From Austwickia chelonae (GTDB lineage: Bacteria; Actinomycetota; Actinomycetes; Actinomycetales; Dermatophilaceae): a stretch of DNA of 64,000 nt. The stretch is taken from NCBI RefSeq assembly GCF_003391095.1, contig NZ_CP031447.1, forward strand, positions 3,534,001 through 3,598,000, written 5' to 3'. A program made the position numbers and the translations under genes. Below the pieces are notes generated by a model. The model saw nothing but the letters and a program-made list of their open reading frames with translations. It had not been told where the DNA came from and searched no databases. How positions within the stretch are numbered: the first letter of the stretch is position 1; every line of letters begins with the position of its first letter. Shown here one piece after another: positions 49,882-62,900 of the stretch.

Positions 49882-51918
49882 TCACCGTCCTTCCGTCTGT
49901 TTCACCTCGTAGGCATCAAGCTCCTTATCGACACCTACGGGTACGGATGTGACCATCCGGTTGTCGTATTCGGAGAGCGCGCCTCGAACCGCAGCTCGGT
50001 AGGCGGCGGTATGCAGAGCTGCCGCTTCGGGCCACTCACGAGCGTCGAGGCAGGGCTCGGGAGTACGTCGAGCGCAGGATTCGAGTGCTTCGTCGAGGTG
50101 GCGTCCGGTGAGGGTCCCGGTGAAGGTGTTCACCCATCCTTGGCCGACTTCTTCGGCGAGTCGACGGTTGACTTCGTTGTCTGGCACGAGAACAGGCCGC
50201 CCCAAGGACAGCACCATCAGAACGGTCCCGGAGTTGTGCATCTCCGGCGCGGGGAGAACGACCAGTTCGCTTGCCGTCACGGTGGAGACGAGCTCTTCGT
50301 CGGTGAGGAACCTGAGGTTCAAGGTGATGCGGTGATCGCCATCGGCGAGTGCGCTCATCTCGGAGGCGAGTTCGTCGGTGGAAGGTCGACCGGCGACGAC
50401 AAGCCTGGTCGTGCTGGGGTTGTCTCGGGGTTCCCGGAAGGCCCGAATGAGCTGATCGACAGCTTTGTAGCGCCGGATCAGGCCCACGAAAGCCACCTGA
50501 CCGGTCGTGGGCTGCTGCTGTTCGTCACGAGCGAACCAGCTTCGATAGTGGCCATGCGGGACGGTGGCCTGGGCGCCATTACTGATCGGGGTGCTGTCGT
50601 TGACCCTGATGCGCAGTTCGGTACGGGACTCGAAGAGGTTGAGCAGTTTTTCTTGCCGTGAGGAGATTCCCTGCGGCAGCTCGAGGTTGTGGACAGTGCG
50701 GACGATCACGGTGCCACGGGCCCGGAAGGCGGCCAGCATCATCACGAAGAACAGCTGACGGACAGCGGTCTTCAACGGTGAGTGTCCGCTGACCAGGATC
50801 TCCGGCCAGTGTGCATGGAAGACGTCGTAATGACCGGTCAGTGCCCGTCGCCAGCTGAAGGTGTGCAACTCGACATCGTCTCGAGCTTGAAGGGCGTCCT
50901 TGAGCATGACGATGTACGGGTTGGTCGTCGGGCGCGGCTCGGGAAAGGAGGTCAGCACCCGAACGGGCCGAAGGCTCGATGCGTGGGTTCTCCGCACCTG
51001 GTGGTAACGCATCAGCCATAGCCCGGACAGCGTTCCCCGAACGGCAGCCCAGAGGAGTCGGGGTTGACGTAACACGGCTCGACGTCCGCTCCACAACAGC
51101 ATCCGTCGGGCGGCGGGTAGTGCGGTGCGCACCCACCGTTCCCGGCCGGTCCGGTCGAGATTACGGGCTGCGAAAAGCAGGCGGTTACGTACGTTGTAGT
51201 AGATAAAGGTGGGCGAGTGCCCGGTACGCCCGTGGTCGCGGTGGGTCGCCCCTTCGTCATGAACGGCGTGCGCGCTACGGACGACCTCGACTTTGCCGCC
51301 CAGCTGCCTCACCCGCCATGAGAGTTCGACGTCTTCCCAGTAGAGGAAGTAGTCGGGAGCGAACCCGTCGACCGAGTGCCACAGAGCGTCGCTGATCAGG
51401 AGGCAGGCTCCGGTCAGCCAGGGTGCAGCGGCAGTTTCTCCAGCTGGTCGTTTGCGTGTGGCCAAGGTGTTCCCGTTGCGCAGGTACAGGTCGTGTCCGT
51501 CGGACCACAGGGAACCGTCAGGCTTGGTGATCACCGGTCCGACCAAGGTCATCGGGTCGTTGTCGACAGCAGTGGCGAGTTCGACGATCGAGGCTGCGTC
51601 GATCTGAGCGTCCGGATTCAGCAGGAGGTAGAGGTCAGCTCCAAGGGCACGGGCTGTGGCGACGCCGGCGTTCATGCCGTGCCCGAAGCCGCCGTTGCTC
51701 TCTTGGGGGAGGCAGTGCCATCCCTGTTCTCGGCAGAGTTCCTGCACGTCAGCACGGGCTTGTTCGCTATGCCAGTTGTCGACGACCACGATCGAGGCAT
51801 CCTGCAGGACAGGTTCGGTCGAGGACAGCATCTCTTGATGAACAGCAACCAGGTTGGCTCGTAGCAGTTCAGCGGAGTTGAAGTTGACGACGACGATCGC
51901 GATCCGACCCGCGTTCAT
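49882..51918 (-). CDS. Two-domain glycosyltransferase (GT2 fused to GT-B)
   Basis: A protein of 678 residues. Residues 1-290 are a GT2 of the rhamnosyltransferase type: RIAIVVVNFNSAELLRANLV, ESNGGFGHGMNAGVATARAL, DLYLLLNPDAQID and YFLYWEDVELSWRVRQLGGK. From about 325 a second enzyme begins: VRVLTSFPEPRPTTNPYIVM, DVFHAHWPEIL, VIVRTVHNLELPQG, QVAFVGLIRRYKAVDQLIRA and the C-terminal PEMHNSGTVLMVLSLGRPVL. Two transferases on one chain likely add two sugars in succession. It is part of the long minus-strand operon (start overlaps the previous stop). Confidence 0.88.
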   Translation of the reverse strand: MNAGRIAIVVVNFNSAELLRANLVAVHQEMLSSTEPVLQDASIVVVDNWHSEQARADVQELCREQGWHCLPQESNGGFGHGMNAGVATARALGADLYLLLNPDAQIDAASIVELATAVDNDPMTLVGPVITKPDGSLWSDGHDLYLRNGNTLATRKRPAGETAAAPWLTGACLLISDALWHSVDGFAPDYFLYWEDVELSWRVRQLGGKVEVVRSAHAVHDEGATHRDHGRTGHSPTFIYYNVRNRLLFAARNLDRTGRERWVRTALPAARRMLLWSGRRAVLRQPRLLWAAVRGTLSGLWLMRYHQVRRTHASSLRPVRVLTSFPEPRPTTNPYIVMLKDALQARDDVELHTFSWRRALTGHYDVFHAHWPEILVSGHSPLKTAVRQLFFVMMLAAFRARGTVIVRTVHNLELPQGISSRQEKLLNLFESRTELRIRVNDSTPISNGAQATVPHGHYRSWFARDEQQQPTTGQVAFVGLIRRYKAVDQLIRAFREPRDNPSTTRLVVAGRPSTDELASEMSALADGDHRITLNLRFLTDEELVSTVTASELVVLPAPEMHNSGTVLMVLSLGRPVLVPDNEVNRRLAEEVGQGWVNTFTGTLTGRHLDEALESCARRTPEPCLDAREWPEAAALHTAAYRAAVRGALSEYDNRMVTSVPVGVDKELDAYEVKQTEGR

Positions 51919-53129
51919 CTGGTCTCCTCCGTCTGGGGCGCCTCGTCGAGCGAGTCGGCGACACCCCGCGCGGATTTGCTGTGGGTGTCGCAGACGAGCT
52001 GGGTGACCGAGGCCCGGTAGCTCTCGGGCGCAAAGCGGATGAGGGCGCGGTCGTGGGCGGCTGTTGTGCGGTCGATCATCTGCGGCCAGGCATCGATGAC
52101 ACGACGGATCGCCTCAGCAAGTGCCAGGGCGTCGCCGGCCTGAGCGAGATCGGCACTGTCGATGCCGCAGACAGCTTCAGGGAGTCCCCCGATATTGCTG
52201 ACCACGACAGGTCTCTGTGCCAGTACTGCTTCGACTGCTGTGTTGCCGAAGGGCTCGGCCATGACGGAAGGCACGAGTGCGATGTCACAGGCTGCGAGTT
52301 CCGACCAGACGTCGTCGGTGAACCCCTGCATGGTGACGATCCCGGCCTCGATCAGGTCAGCAGCGTCCGAGCGGAGCTGTTCCTCGAACCATTCGTAACC
52401 GTCGAAGACGGATCCGACGATGCGCAGATGGGCATCGATCCCGGTATCGCGCAGACGACGTAGCGCATCGATGGCGACATCCGGCCCTTTTCGAGGGGAC
52501 ACTCGTCCGACGAAGAGCAGCTTCACCGGTCCTTCGAGCTTCTCGCGGGGAGCGCTGGTGGCTCCGGTGGGCGCGCCGACCCCGTTGGGGACGACTGTGC
52601 CACGCTTCCCCAGGGCGGGGACTGCCTCGTTGAGCACTGTCGCCGAGAAGTCACTGTTCAAGATCAGTTTGTCGGTGAGCAGAAGCGGAGCTGCCAGTCC
52701 TGTGCGGACGACCCTGGACGCGGCTTGTTCGGCTTCGTGGACGTGGCAGATGACCCGGGCACCACTGAGCCGAGCTGCCAGCAGCCAGGTCGGAATGGTC
52801 AGGGTGCTGACGTAGACGACGTCGGGCCGATGGCTTCGCAGCAAGGTGATCGCTTGAACGAGACCTGATGTCATCTGCCAGGGCAGGCTGACCAGCCCTT
52901 TGGGGGAGAGCGCGGACTTACGCAGCACCGGCATGGTCGCGATATCGACCTCGGCACCGGTTGCCTGAAGCTGGGTTCTCAGGGGTCCGTCTCCGGGAAG
53001 GATGACCCGAACGTCGTGACCGGCGAGCAGGAATCCGGTGACGGCTTCGGCGAACATGCGATCAGACCCATAGCGTTCGGCACCAGGGTGCACCGCCATG
53101 ATCCGACGGGGTGAGGAGGCCGTGTTCAT
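51915..53129 (-). CDS. Glycosyltransferase family 4
   Basis: A protein of 404 residues from ATG 53129, with GGAGG about eight bases ahead; a longer frame to 53270 overlaps the upstream gene and is not needed. It has a GT-B fold: IMAVHPGAERYGSDRMFAEA, RVICHVHEAEQAASRVVRTG, VVPNGVGAPTG, VKLLFVGRVSPRKGPDVAID and the E-x7-E region in PSVMAEPFGNTAVEAVLAQR. It transfers a sugar from a nucleotide donor, probably to the growing lipid-linked unit. Its start overlaps the stop of the CDP-alcohol transferase. Confidence 0.92.
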   Translation of the reverse strand: MNTASSPRRIMAVHPGAERYGSDRMFAEAVTGFLLAGHDVRVILPGDGPLRTQLQATGAEVDIATMPVLRKSALSPKGLVSLPWQMTSGLVQAITLLRSHRPDVVYVSTLTIPTWLLAARLSGARVICHVHEAEQAASRVVRTGLAAPLLLTDKLILNSDFSATVLNEAVPALGKRGTVVPNGVGAPTGATSAPREKLEGPVKLLFVGRVSPRKGPDVAIDALRRLRDTGIDAHLRIVGSVFDGYEWFEEQLRSDAADLIEAGIVTMQGFTDDVWSELAACDIALVPSVMAEPFGNTAVEAVLAQRPVVVSNIGGLPEAVCGIDSADLAQAGDALALAEAIRRVIDAWPQMIDRTTAAHDRALIRFAPESYRASVTQLVCDTHSKSARGVADSLDEAPQTEETR

Positions 53130-53884
53130 GCGGGGACCTCCGCGAGCGCGACCATGTCCCGGAACCATTTGGGCAGGCCCAGGGCGACGTATCCGGCAGT
53201 GCCTGCCAGGAGGATCGCATAGGCCGTCAGGAAGATGGTCGGTGCGCCCCAGGCGAGGAAGACGAGGCACATCACGCCGTAATCGGTGGGAGCCACCGCG
53301 ATGGAGCGCAGCACGGAAGCTTTCTGCGTGCTGCGGGCAGGCTTGACGCCCTTGGTGCGTTTGAGGAGGTCACCGAGGATGAAGGCGAAGAAGTACAGGT
53401 TGGCGACCAGGACGTAGGCCGCGGGGATGAGCAGGAGTGCCCGGTCGAGCTCGGTGAACCGGTACAGCGAGATCAGCACGGTGAGGTGGAGCAGGCTGAT
53501 CTTGATGCAGTCGACGACGTGGTCGAGCCACTCCCCGGCGGGGGAGCCTCCTCCGGTGAGGCGCGCAAGCTGTCCGTCGGCGGAGTCGAGTGCGTATCCC
53601 AGCACGAGCAGGAAAGTGACAAGTACGCCGGTGGTCCAGGCCGCGGGCAAGGTAGCCAGGCAGATGATGCCCAGCAGTGATGTGGTGCCGCTGACGAGGG
53701 TGACCTGGTTCGGGTTCATTCCCAGTCGGTAGGCCACGGCTGCGAGGACTCGCCCGAAGGGTCGGTTGACGAATCTGGAGTAGGCCGGCGCTCCTTTGTT
53801 GCTCTTCTGGTAGGAGGCCAGGAGTCGGACGGTGTCGCCGATCTTCCTCGACGACCGCGGCGTCTGCTGGGTGGTGTCGGTCAT
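53126..53884 (-). CDS. CDP-alcohol phosphatidyltransferase family protein
   Basis: A protein of 252 residues with about six membrane helices. The complete active-site motif D-x2-D-G-x2-A-R-x8-G-x3-D-x3-D is present in DSADGQLARLTGGGSPAGEW followed by LDHVVD. The family joins the phosphoalcohol of a CDP-alcohol to a second alcohol at the membrane. Within a polysaccharide cluster that also encodes a TagD-like cytidylyltransferase, it may place a phospho-alcohol on the glycan or a lipid. The neighbouring glycosyltransferase genes are co-transcribed. Confidence 0.92.
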   Translation of the reverse strand: MTDTTQQTPRSSRKIGDTVRLLASYQKSNKGAPAYSRFVNRPFGRVLAAVAYRLGMNPNQVTLVSGTTSLLGIICLATLPAAWTTGVLVTFLLVLGYALDSADGQLARLTGGGSPAGEWLDHVVDCIKISLLHLTVLISLYRFTELDRALLLIPAAYVLVANLYFFAFILGDLLKRTKGVKPARSTQKASVLRSIAVAPTDYGVMCLVFLAWGAPTIFLTAYAILLAGTAGYVALGLPKWFRDMVALAEVPA

Positions 53885-53887
53885 GGT

Positions 53888-55072
53888 TCAGGCCTCGATC
53901 GTCGTAGCGGTCCGTGCGGTGTCGGTGGCGCTTTGGGAGTGCCGACGGGAACGTCGGTGGCCTCGGGAGCCGCGCTTACGCAGCCGGCCGTCGAGGAGTC
54001 GGTCGCACAGCTCGCCGTAACGGGAGGCGACGTCGTCCCAGTCGTAGTCAGCGGCGCGAAGTCGTGATCCTTGTCCGCGTAGGCGGGTGGCTGGAAGGTC
54101 TGATTCGGCTTCGACGACGAGGCGTGCCACGTCCTGGGGGTCAGCGAAGTAGCGTCCCGCGCTGAGGACGACTTCCCGGTTGAAGGAGACGTCGACGGCG
54201 TTGACCGGTGCACCTGCGCCGATAGCGCGTAGCAGGGAGGGGTTGGTGCCGCCGACGGAGTGTCCGTGCCAGTAGACCAGGGCGTTGGCGTAGAGCTGGT
54301 CGAGGAGTTCCTGGTCCCAGACTCCGCCGAGGAAGCGCACTCGTGAGTCGGCCAGGGAGCGCACGTGGGCGATGTACTCGTCGGCGTAGGGTGCGCTGCC
54401 GACCACGACGAGGGGCAGCTCAGCTGCGCTGCGGGTGTAGCCGTCGACGATCATGCTGACGTTGTTCTCCGGTTCCATCCGGGCGACGACCAGGTGGTAT
54501 CCGTCGACGGCGAGGCCCAGTTCGGCCAGCCCGGAGTGCGCGGTTCGCTCGACGTGCGGGGCGCCGTAGGAGATGAGCTCGGTGGGTACTGAGAATTCGT
54601 CCTCGTAGTAGTCCTGGATGCCGACGGCGTCGGCGATGAGGGCATCAGACCAGCGAACGGCGAGTGCTTCGGCCATACGGTAGTAGCGCTGACCGGCGGG
54701 GCCCCATTTGGCGCGTTTCCATTCGAGGCCGTCGACGTGGGTCGCTACAGGGATGCCACGAGCGCGGAGGAAGGGCAGCAATGGAGCGTTGGCCGCGTTG
54801 AACACGAGTGCGACGTCGGGTTCGTCGAGCGCGACGAGGCGAGCCACGGAGAGCGCGGTGTGGCTGAGGGTCTCGAGTGATCGCTTGGGTAGCGCAGGCA
54901 GCCAGACCAGACGCATCCCGAGGTACTCATCGGGTCCTCGTTCTTCACCACGGCAATAGACGATGACCTCGTGACCTGCGGAGACGAGTCGACGTCCAAC
55001 TTCTTCGACGCAGGTTTCGAAGCCACCGTAGCGTGCAGGGACCCCCCGTGTTCCGACCATGGCGATGCGCAT
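53888..55072 (-). CDS. DUF1972/GT4 glycosyltransferase (rhamnosyltransferase type)
   Basis: A protein of 394 residues from ATG 55072, with AGGGGGA five bases ahead; frames reaching 55144 are less likely. The N-terminal DUF1972 mark is RIAMVGTRGVPARYGGFETC. Later are VATHVDGLEWKRAKWGPAGQ, LISYGAPHVE, YHLVVARMEPENNVSMIVDG and YWHGHSVGGTNPSLLRAIGA. Proteins of this kind add beta-1,4-linked rhamnose in streptococcal capsules, which fits the dTDP-rhamnose genes nearby. The C-terminal 30 residues are arginine/serine rich. It is the first gene of the minus-strand operon. Confidence 0.9.
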   Translation of the reverse strand: MRIAMVGTRGVPARYGGFETCVEEVGRRLVSAGHEVIVYCRGEERGPDEYLGMRLVWLPALPKRSLETLSHTALSVARLVALDEPDVALVFNAANAPLLPFLRARGIPVATHVDGLEWKRAKWGPAGQRYYRMAEALAVRWSDALIADAVGIQDYYEDEFSVPTELISYGAPHVERTAHSGLAELGLAVDGYHLVVARMEPENNVSMIVDGYTRSAAELPLVVVGSAPYADEYIAHVRSLADSRVRFLGGVWDQELLDQLYANALVYWHGHSVGGTNPSLLRAIGAGAPVNAVDVSFNREVVLSAGRYFADPQDVARLVVEAESDLPATRLRGQGSRLRAADYDWDDVASRYGELCDRLLDGRLRKRGSRGHRRSRRHSQSATDTARTATTIEA

Positions 55073-55593
55073 TTTTCCCCCTGTTGTCCTGTCTAGCCCG
55101 GCAGCCCGGACTTCCCCCCTGTGTGCGGCGTCCGGGTCCCTCACGAGAGCAACTCACAATGGCGAAATTGACTGTGCGCGAAGCGCATTCTCGTAATATC
55201 CCGTCCTGGCGATGGCCATTGACCGCTTGTATCCCATCCGCATTTTTCGTCAATTCTCTTCAGGCGCAGAGATTCCCGTCTCTCCGGCCCTTTTGACCTG
55301 CGGCAGGGCGGCCATTCCCATGTCTGGCCGTTGCTACGATAACCGATGTTGGACGGCCGTTCCGAACGGTTATGTGGCTATGGCAATGACATAACTAGCG
55401 GCGCTATGGGAAGCCCACGGAACACCGCTCAGCAGGGGTCCGACCTGCAACTCTCATGAACACCGTTCATATGCAGGCGAAGGGGCACGCCCGCAGTTCA
55501 AAGAACCGTGCACAGCAGCACGGCCCTTTTTTCGGCCTGCCCTGAACACACCCCTGGGGAAAAGTCACCACTGGGGAAAAAGGGGGAGCGGCA
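55073..55593. other. Divergent control region between the two polysaccharide operons
   Basis: About 520 bases, lower in GC than the genes on either side. A TTGACT (55168-55173) and TAATAT (55194-55199) are 20 bases apart, too far for a good promoter. Two near-copies of CTGGGGAAAA lie just before the right-hand start. A strong hairpin with T run is described separately. The region must drive both operons. Confidence 0.5.
55506..55532 (+). terminator. Intrinsic terminator or attenuator in the leader of the right-hand operon
   Basis: CCGTGC-ACAGCA-GCACGG is followed directly by CCCTTTTTT, a classical factor-independent terminator. It lies 60 bases before the TagD-like start, so any transcript begun further upstream would stop here unless the hairpin is prevented. 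Confidence 0.75.
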
Positions 55594-58576
<2,983 letters not shown>

Positions 58577-59926
58577 TCAACTGCTCTGAGAACGTGAAGT
58601 CCCGATATCCCTGTCAGACAAAATGTCTACAGGGGCATCGGGACTCGCGTTTCCGGAGGTTGTTGTCGGAGTATCGACCTGCGGTCCAGCCAGCTCTCGG
58701 GCCTCGTGCGCTTCCGCGGCTGCCGCACAGGCCATGCCCACCAAAGCCCAGTAGAAGACCTCGTACTGGGTAATGAATGCCACGCTGAACAACCCCGGTG
58801 TCTGAGCAAGCACCCCCGCGAGTGGCGCAGAGTAGTACCCACGAAGAAGCCCAATTGCGCCGACCAGCAAGATGCCCGAGCCCAAGGCGATCGGCAGCCA
58901 CCCATAGGTCATCGCGCCGAGGAGAACAGCATTGTCGATAGAACGGAACTGCCCGAAGTAGAGCGTTCCGCTCGGGGAGATGTGCGCCGAAGAAGCCAAG
59001 CCAAAAAGCTCAACCGTGTCGGCCAGGTCCCAGAGGCGCCCCCGATAGAGAGCGCTCTCCTCGGCCTCTGAACCGGCTTCGTCCACGGTCGCCAGGATGA
59101 AGGGCATTGCCACCACTGCGAACAGTGCCATCCCGGAGAGCACCCATCCCCGAATACGGCGGGACAGCCCTGATGCCGGAGACAGCACAGTCAACGCCAG
59201 CCCCACGCCGGCCACGATCAAAGACAGACGGCTGAACGACAGCACCAATGCCCCGGCCATCACCGCACCTGCCAGGACCTTCACCCACGGACGGAAGCTG
59301 GAGACGACGATGAGTGGCAAGGCCATGGCGATGGAACAACCGAAGGCGATCGAATGCCCGAAAGCAGCCTCGGCACGCCAGTAACCAGCTCGTTCCTGCA
59401 GTACCGCCCACGCACGGTACGCGGAGTTCCCCTTCCCCATAGGAAACTCAAAGAAAATATTCGTACCGCTCAGGGACTCGACGATGCCCATGGCCGCAGC
59501 AACTCCGAAAGCCACGGTCAGACAACGGCCCAGGAAGTCTCCCCCGACACGGGCATAGAGCACCCGACCCACGGCATACCCGACACCCCATTTGGTGACC
59601 GGAACCGTCATCGCCTCCAAGGTCGACGTCCCCGCTTGAGAAGCCACCACGCATAGAGCGAAGAAGACCATCACAGCGAGGTCGTACCACCGCAGCGGAA
59701 GCCGCCGTCCCTCACCATCGGTCAGCAGCAACGCCAGCACGAACAGGCCGACATAAGCAGCCGGTTGAAAACCGATTCCGATAGTGACGCCGGCCCAGAC
59801 CGGTATGAAGGTCACGGCCAGGATCCAGGTCACCGCCAGCAGCTTCGAACGTCGCCACATGAGCCCGGAGAAGACAGCAAGAAGGGAGCCCGCCAAAGCC
59901 AGCATCGCGAGGCGATCCGGGCTCAT
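58577..59926 (-). CDS. O-antigen ligase/Wzy-like polymerase
   Basis: A protein of 449 residues with about 11 membrane helices (LAMLALAGSLLAVFSGLMWR and following; ALPLIVVSSF; VLAGAVMAGALVLSFSRLSL). A long outside loop near residue 290 carries SEAEESALYRGRLWDLADTV. This organisation is that of O-antigen ligases and Wzy-type polymerases, which link repeat units outside the membrane. The final 35 residues are polar and overlap a large hairpin. It converges on the rmlCD gene. Confidence 0.85.
   Translation of the reverse strand: MSPDRLAMLALAGSLLAVFSGLMWRRSKLLAVTWILAVTFIPVWAGVTIGIGFQPAAYVGLFVLALLLTDGEGRRLPLRWYDLAVMVFFALCVVASQAGTSTLEAMTVPVTKWGVGYAVGRVLYARVGGDFLGRCLTVAFGVAAAMGIVESLSGTNIFFEFPMGKGNSAYRAWAVLQERAGYWRAEAAFGHSIAFGCSIAMALPLIVVSSFRPWVKVLAGAVMAGALVLSFSRLSLIVAGVGLALTVLSPASGLSRRIRGWVLSGMALFAVVAMPFILATVDEAGSEAEESALYRGRLWDLADTVELFGLASSAHISPSGTLYFGQFRSIDNAVLLGAMTYGWLPIALGSGILLVGAIGLLRGYYSAPLAGVLAQTPGLFSVAFITQYEVFYWALVGMACAAAAEAHEARELAGPQVDTPTTTSGNASPDAPVDILSDRDIGTSRSQSS
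58598..58645. terminator. Large hairpin between convergent operons, inside the polymerase 3' end
   Basis: AGTCCCGAT pairs with ATCGGGACT, and inside it CCCTGT pairs with ACAGGG and AGACA with TGTCT, giving about 20 base pairs in a stem with a short A-rich loop. It begins 22 bases after the rmlCD stop. It lies in the last codons of the polymerase gene and can act on transcripts from either side. Confidence 0.75.
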
Positions 59927-59956
59927 AACGGGCTCCCTCCAGGGTGACGAACAGCT

Positions 59957-62900
59957 TTACTTAGCTGCTGTCACCTTGATGTCGTCGACGAGCACCTTCA
60001 GGTCAGGTGTCGTGGCGGACCCAGACAGGTAGCTCTGCAGTGCCACTCCCCCGGTCGTCTGCAGCGCAGCAGTCGTATCGGTGGCGGACACCATCCAATC
60101 GGCAGGTTCTTCCGTACCTACAGCCCAGATCTTGGCTTTGACGGTAGAGGTGCCCTTTCCGGTGATCTGCAGACGCACCTCGTAGGTGTTGCCGGCCGCG
60201 TGTCGGATCTTGGGTACGATCAGCGCCGTGCCCAGATCGGTGTCCGCTCCGCCGACACGACGGATCGGGGCCATGCGCAGAACACCGGACTCATGCACCC
60301 ACAGTCGGGCTCCGTAGCCGTCGCGCAGCGTACCCCGGCCGATGATCTGGGAGAAGATGCCACCACCAGTAGCGGCCTGGTCGTAGCCGATCTTCATCCG
60401 CAGATCGATGTCGCCACCTGTACCAGGCAGCTGGGTACCCCTCGAAGCCCGCGGTTCCAGGGCGATAGATCCCTTACCGCCGTCCACGGTGTACTTCGAC
60501 GCCGTGCTGTCGTTCTTCCAGGTACCGCCGTTATCGGCGTTACCCCACCCGCTGGTTGACTGACGGGTAAAGGTATCGGTCAGAAGTACGCCGTCTCCGG
60601 CTGCTGGAGGCGCCGGGGCTGGTTCAACGGCGGCCTCCTTCACCGTCACCTCGGACTTGGTCGAGTTCGTCACGCCCTTGTCGTCGGTCACGGTCAGTTC
60701 CACCGTGTAGGTGCCTGCCTTGGCGTACCTGTGGGTCGTCTTGGCACCTTCGACCGGGGTGCTGCTGTCACCGAAGTTCCACGAGTACTTCGCGATCCGG
60801 CCGTCGCTGTCAGTGGAGGTAGAACCGTCCACCGCAACTTCGAGGTTGGTGGTCTTGGACGTGAAAGCAGCCTTCGGCGCCTGGTTCGCGGCTGGAGCCG
60901 GTGCCCCGTCGGTTCCCAGGCGGCGATGCGCTGCGATCTGTTCGGGCGTCAGCGCCGCCCCGTACACGGCAACTTCGTCGAGCTGACCGGCGAGCGACCA
61001 GGTGCTCGGCCTTGACTTCGATCCAGACCGGTCGCCACCGATGTACCACCGTCCGGTGACCGAGCCACTCGGGCGGTAGCTCGGGTCGTGGGCCACCCGC
61101 TCCCCGTCCACGTAAAGTGCCAGGCCGTCCGAACCCAGGGAGGCCGCGACGTGCGTCCACTGGCCGTTGTTGTAGCTGCGGGACGACTCGATCTGACGTC
61201 CCTTGTTGTCAGCAGAGAGCCCGATCCGACCGTCGTTCATCATGTAGAGATGACGCTCGACGTTGATGGTGGTCCGTCCCCAGAAGTCACGCTGTTCGGT
61301 GGCGAAGCTGAGGAAACGTCCGCCTGACTTGGAGTCGGTTCGCAGCCAGGTCTCGATCGTCGTGGCACCATTGAGCGCTTCCTGACCGGAAGTGCTGACA
61401 TTGCCGTTCACTGTCCCGTCGAACTTCATACCGGTGCTCTTGTTGTCCTTCAGCGCACCGGTGATGCCACGTTCGACGCCGCTGCCGACCTGGCCGTTCA
61501 TGCCCCCGATCAGGTCGACGGCGTCCCCGGAGGGCTCGTCGAGTCGCCAGTAGTGCTGTGCCCCGTCGAGGGCGATGGCCTTTCCATAGGCACCTAGCTC
61601 GGTCCCGCCCTGGGTCGTGACCTCGTTGCTCTTCTCGCTCCAGACCACCTGGCCAGTACCGTCACTGACCTTCACGGAGTACGTGTGCTTCCCCGCCGGC
61701 GCACCCGCGTCCAGGAGCCGCCCGTCCGGGAGCGTCCAGAAGTTGGTGTTCATCTTGGTGCTGGAGACCACCTCTTCAGTGGCAGTCCCGCGGTCGCGAA
61801 CTAGTTCGTACTGGAGGTTGGCGTTGTCCGGGTCCCAGGCCGATTGGAAGCTCACACTGACGACGGGTCCCGCGGCGGAAGCCACCGGAGCTCGCAAGCT
61901 GCGCGCGGGTCGGGTCTGGAAACTCGGAGGCAAGGTCTGCGCGGACGGATTACGGGGGAAGCGCGCCAAACCTTGCTGCTTGGTCCCATTCACTGTCGGG
62001 AACTCACCAGCGATCACCACATAGTCGTCGTTGCCGTCGACGTGCCAGGAGGCCTGGTACTGCCCGGTTGCGGTGCCGATGCCCAGCTGTGGGTGGAATT
62101 GGAGCATGGCAGGAGCCATTTGGTCACGGAAGTCGAATCCGTACGCATTGGGCTTGAGTACCTTCTGGGACGGCTCGGTGGTGAGCGCCATCAGGTGTTC
62201 CCACCGCGTCCGTGGTTGGGTGTCCCCGAAAGCCCCGATCGTCGAACAGTCATGGGCGTGGCTGGACACATAAAGCGCGCCACCCAGCGGTTTTGTGCTG
62301 TAGGTGTCGCCGAGGCAGTCGCTCACCCAGCGGAGCGACCCGTCGTTGAGATTCGCGGAGAAGGTGCCTTCCAGGTTCGCTTTCGTCCCATAGGCATAAC
62401 CACCACCGTAGATGGCGCGGCCATCGGTAGACAGATTGGTGATCGCGGCCTGGGGGCCGACGTAGATGCGATTGTTCATCGCCCACGGGAGAAGCTCGCC
62501 TGTGGTGGGGTGCACGGCTGCGGTGCCAGAGGCTTTCTGTCCGCTGAGCGTGGTAAAAGCGCCGGCAATGACGACCTTCGATCCATCCGGGACAGCCAGT
62601 AGGGCCCACACATAACCGTCATCGGCCTTGGGCGCCCAACTGGTCATGGAGCCGTCGGATGTCCGGAAGGAGGCCAGACGCCGACGCGCCGAGCCCTGTG
62701 CGCTTTCGAAGGATCCACCGGCGTACAAGGTGTCCTTGGTCACGGTGAGTGCTTTGACCTGGCCGTTGACATTCGGATTGAAGCCGGGAACGAGCGCTCC
62801 AGTGGCGATGTCGAAGGCTGCGACATGGCCGCGGGGCTGTCCGTCGACGGTCGTGAAGTCGCCGCCGACGTACAGGCGAGTTCCGTCCGGGGAAGCCGCC

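Noticed and set aside
55168..55199. A sigma-70-like promoter TTGACT / TAATAT for the right-hand operon
   Set aside because: The spacing is 20 bases and a strong terminator lies between it and the gene; not good enough to call.
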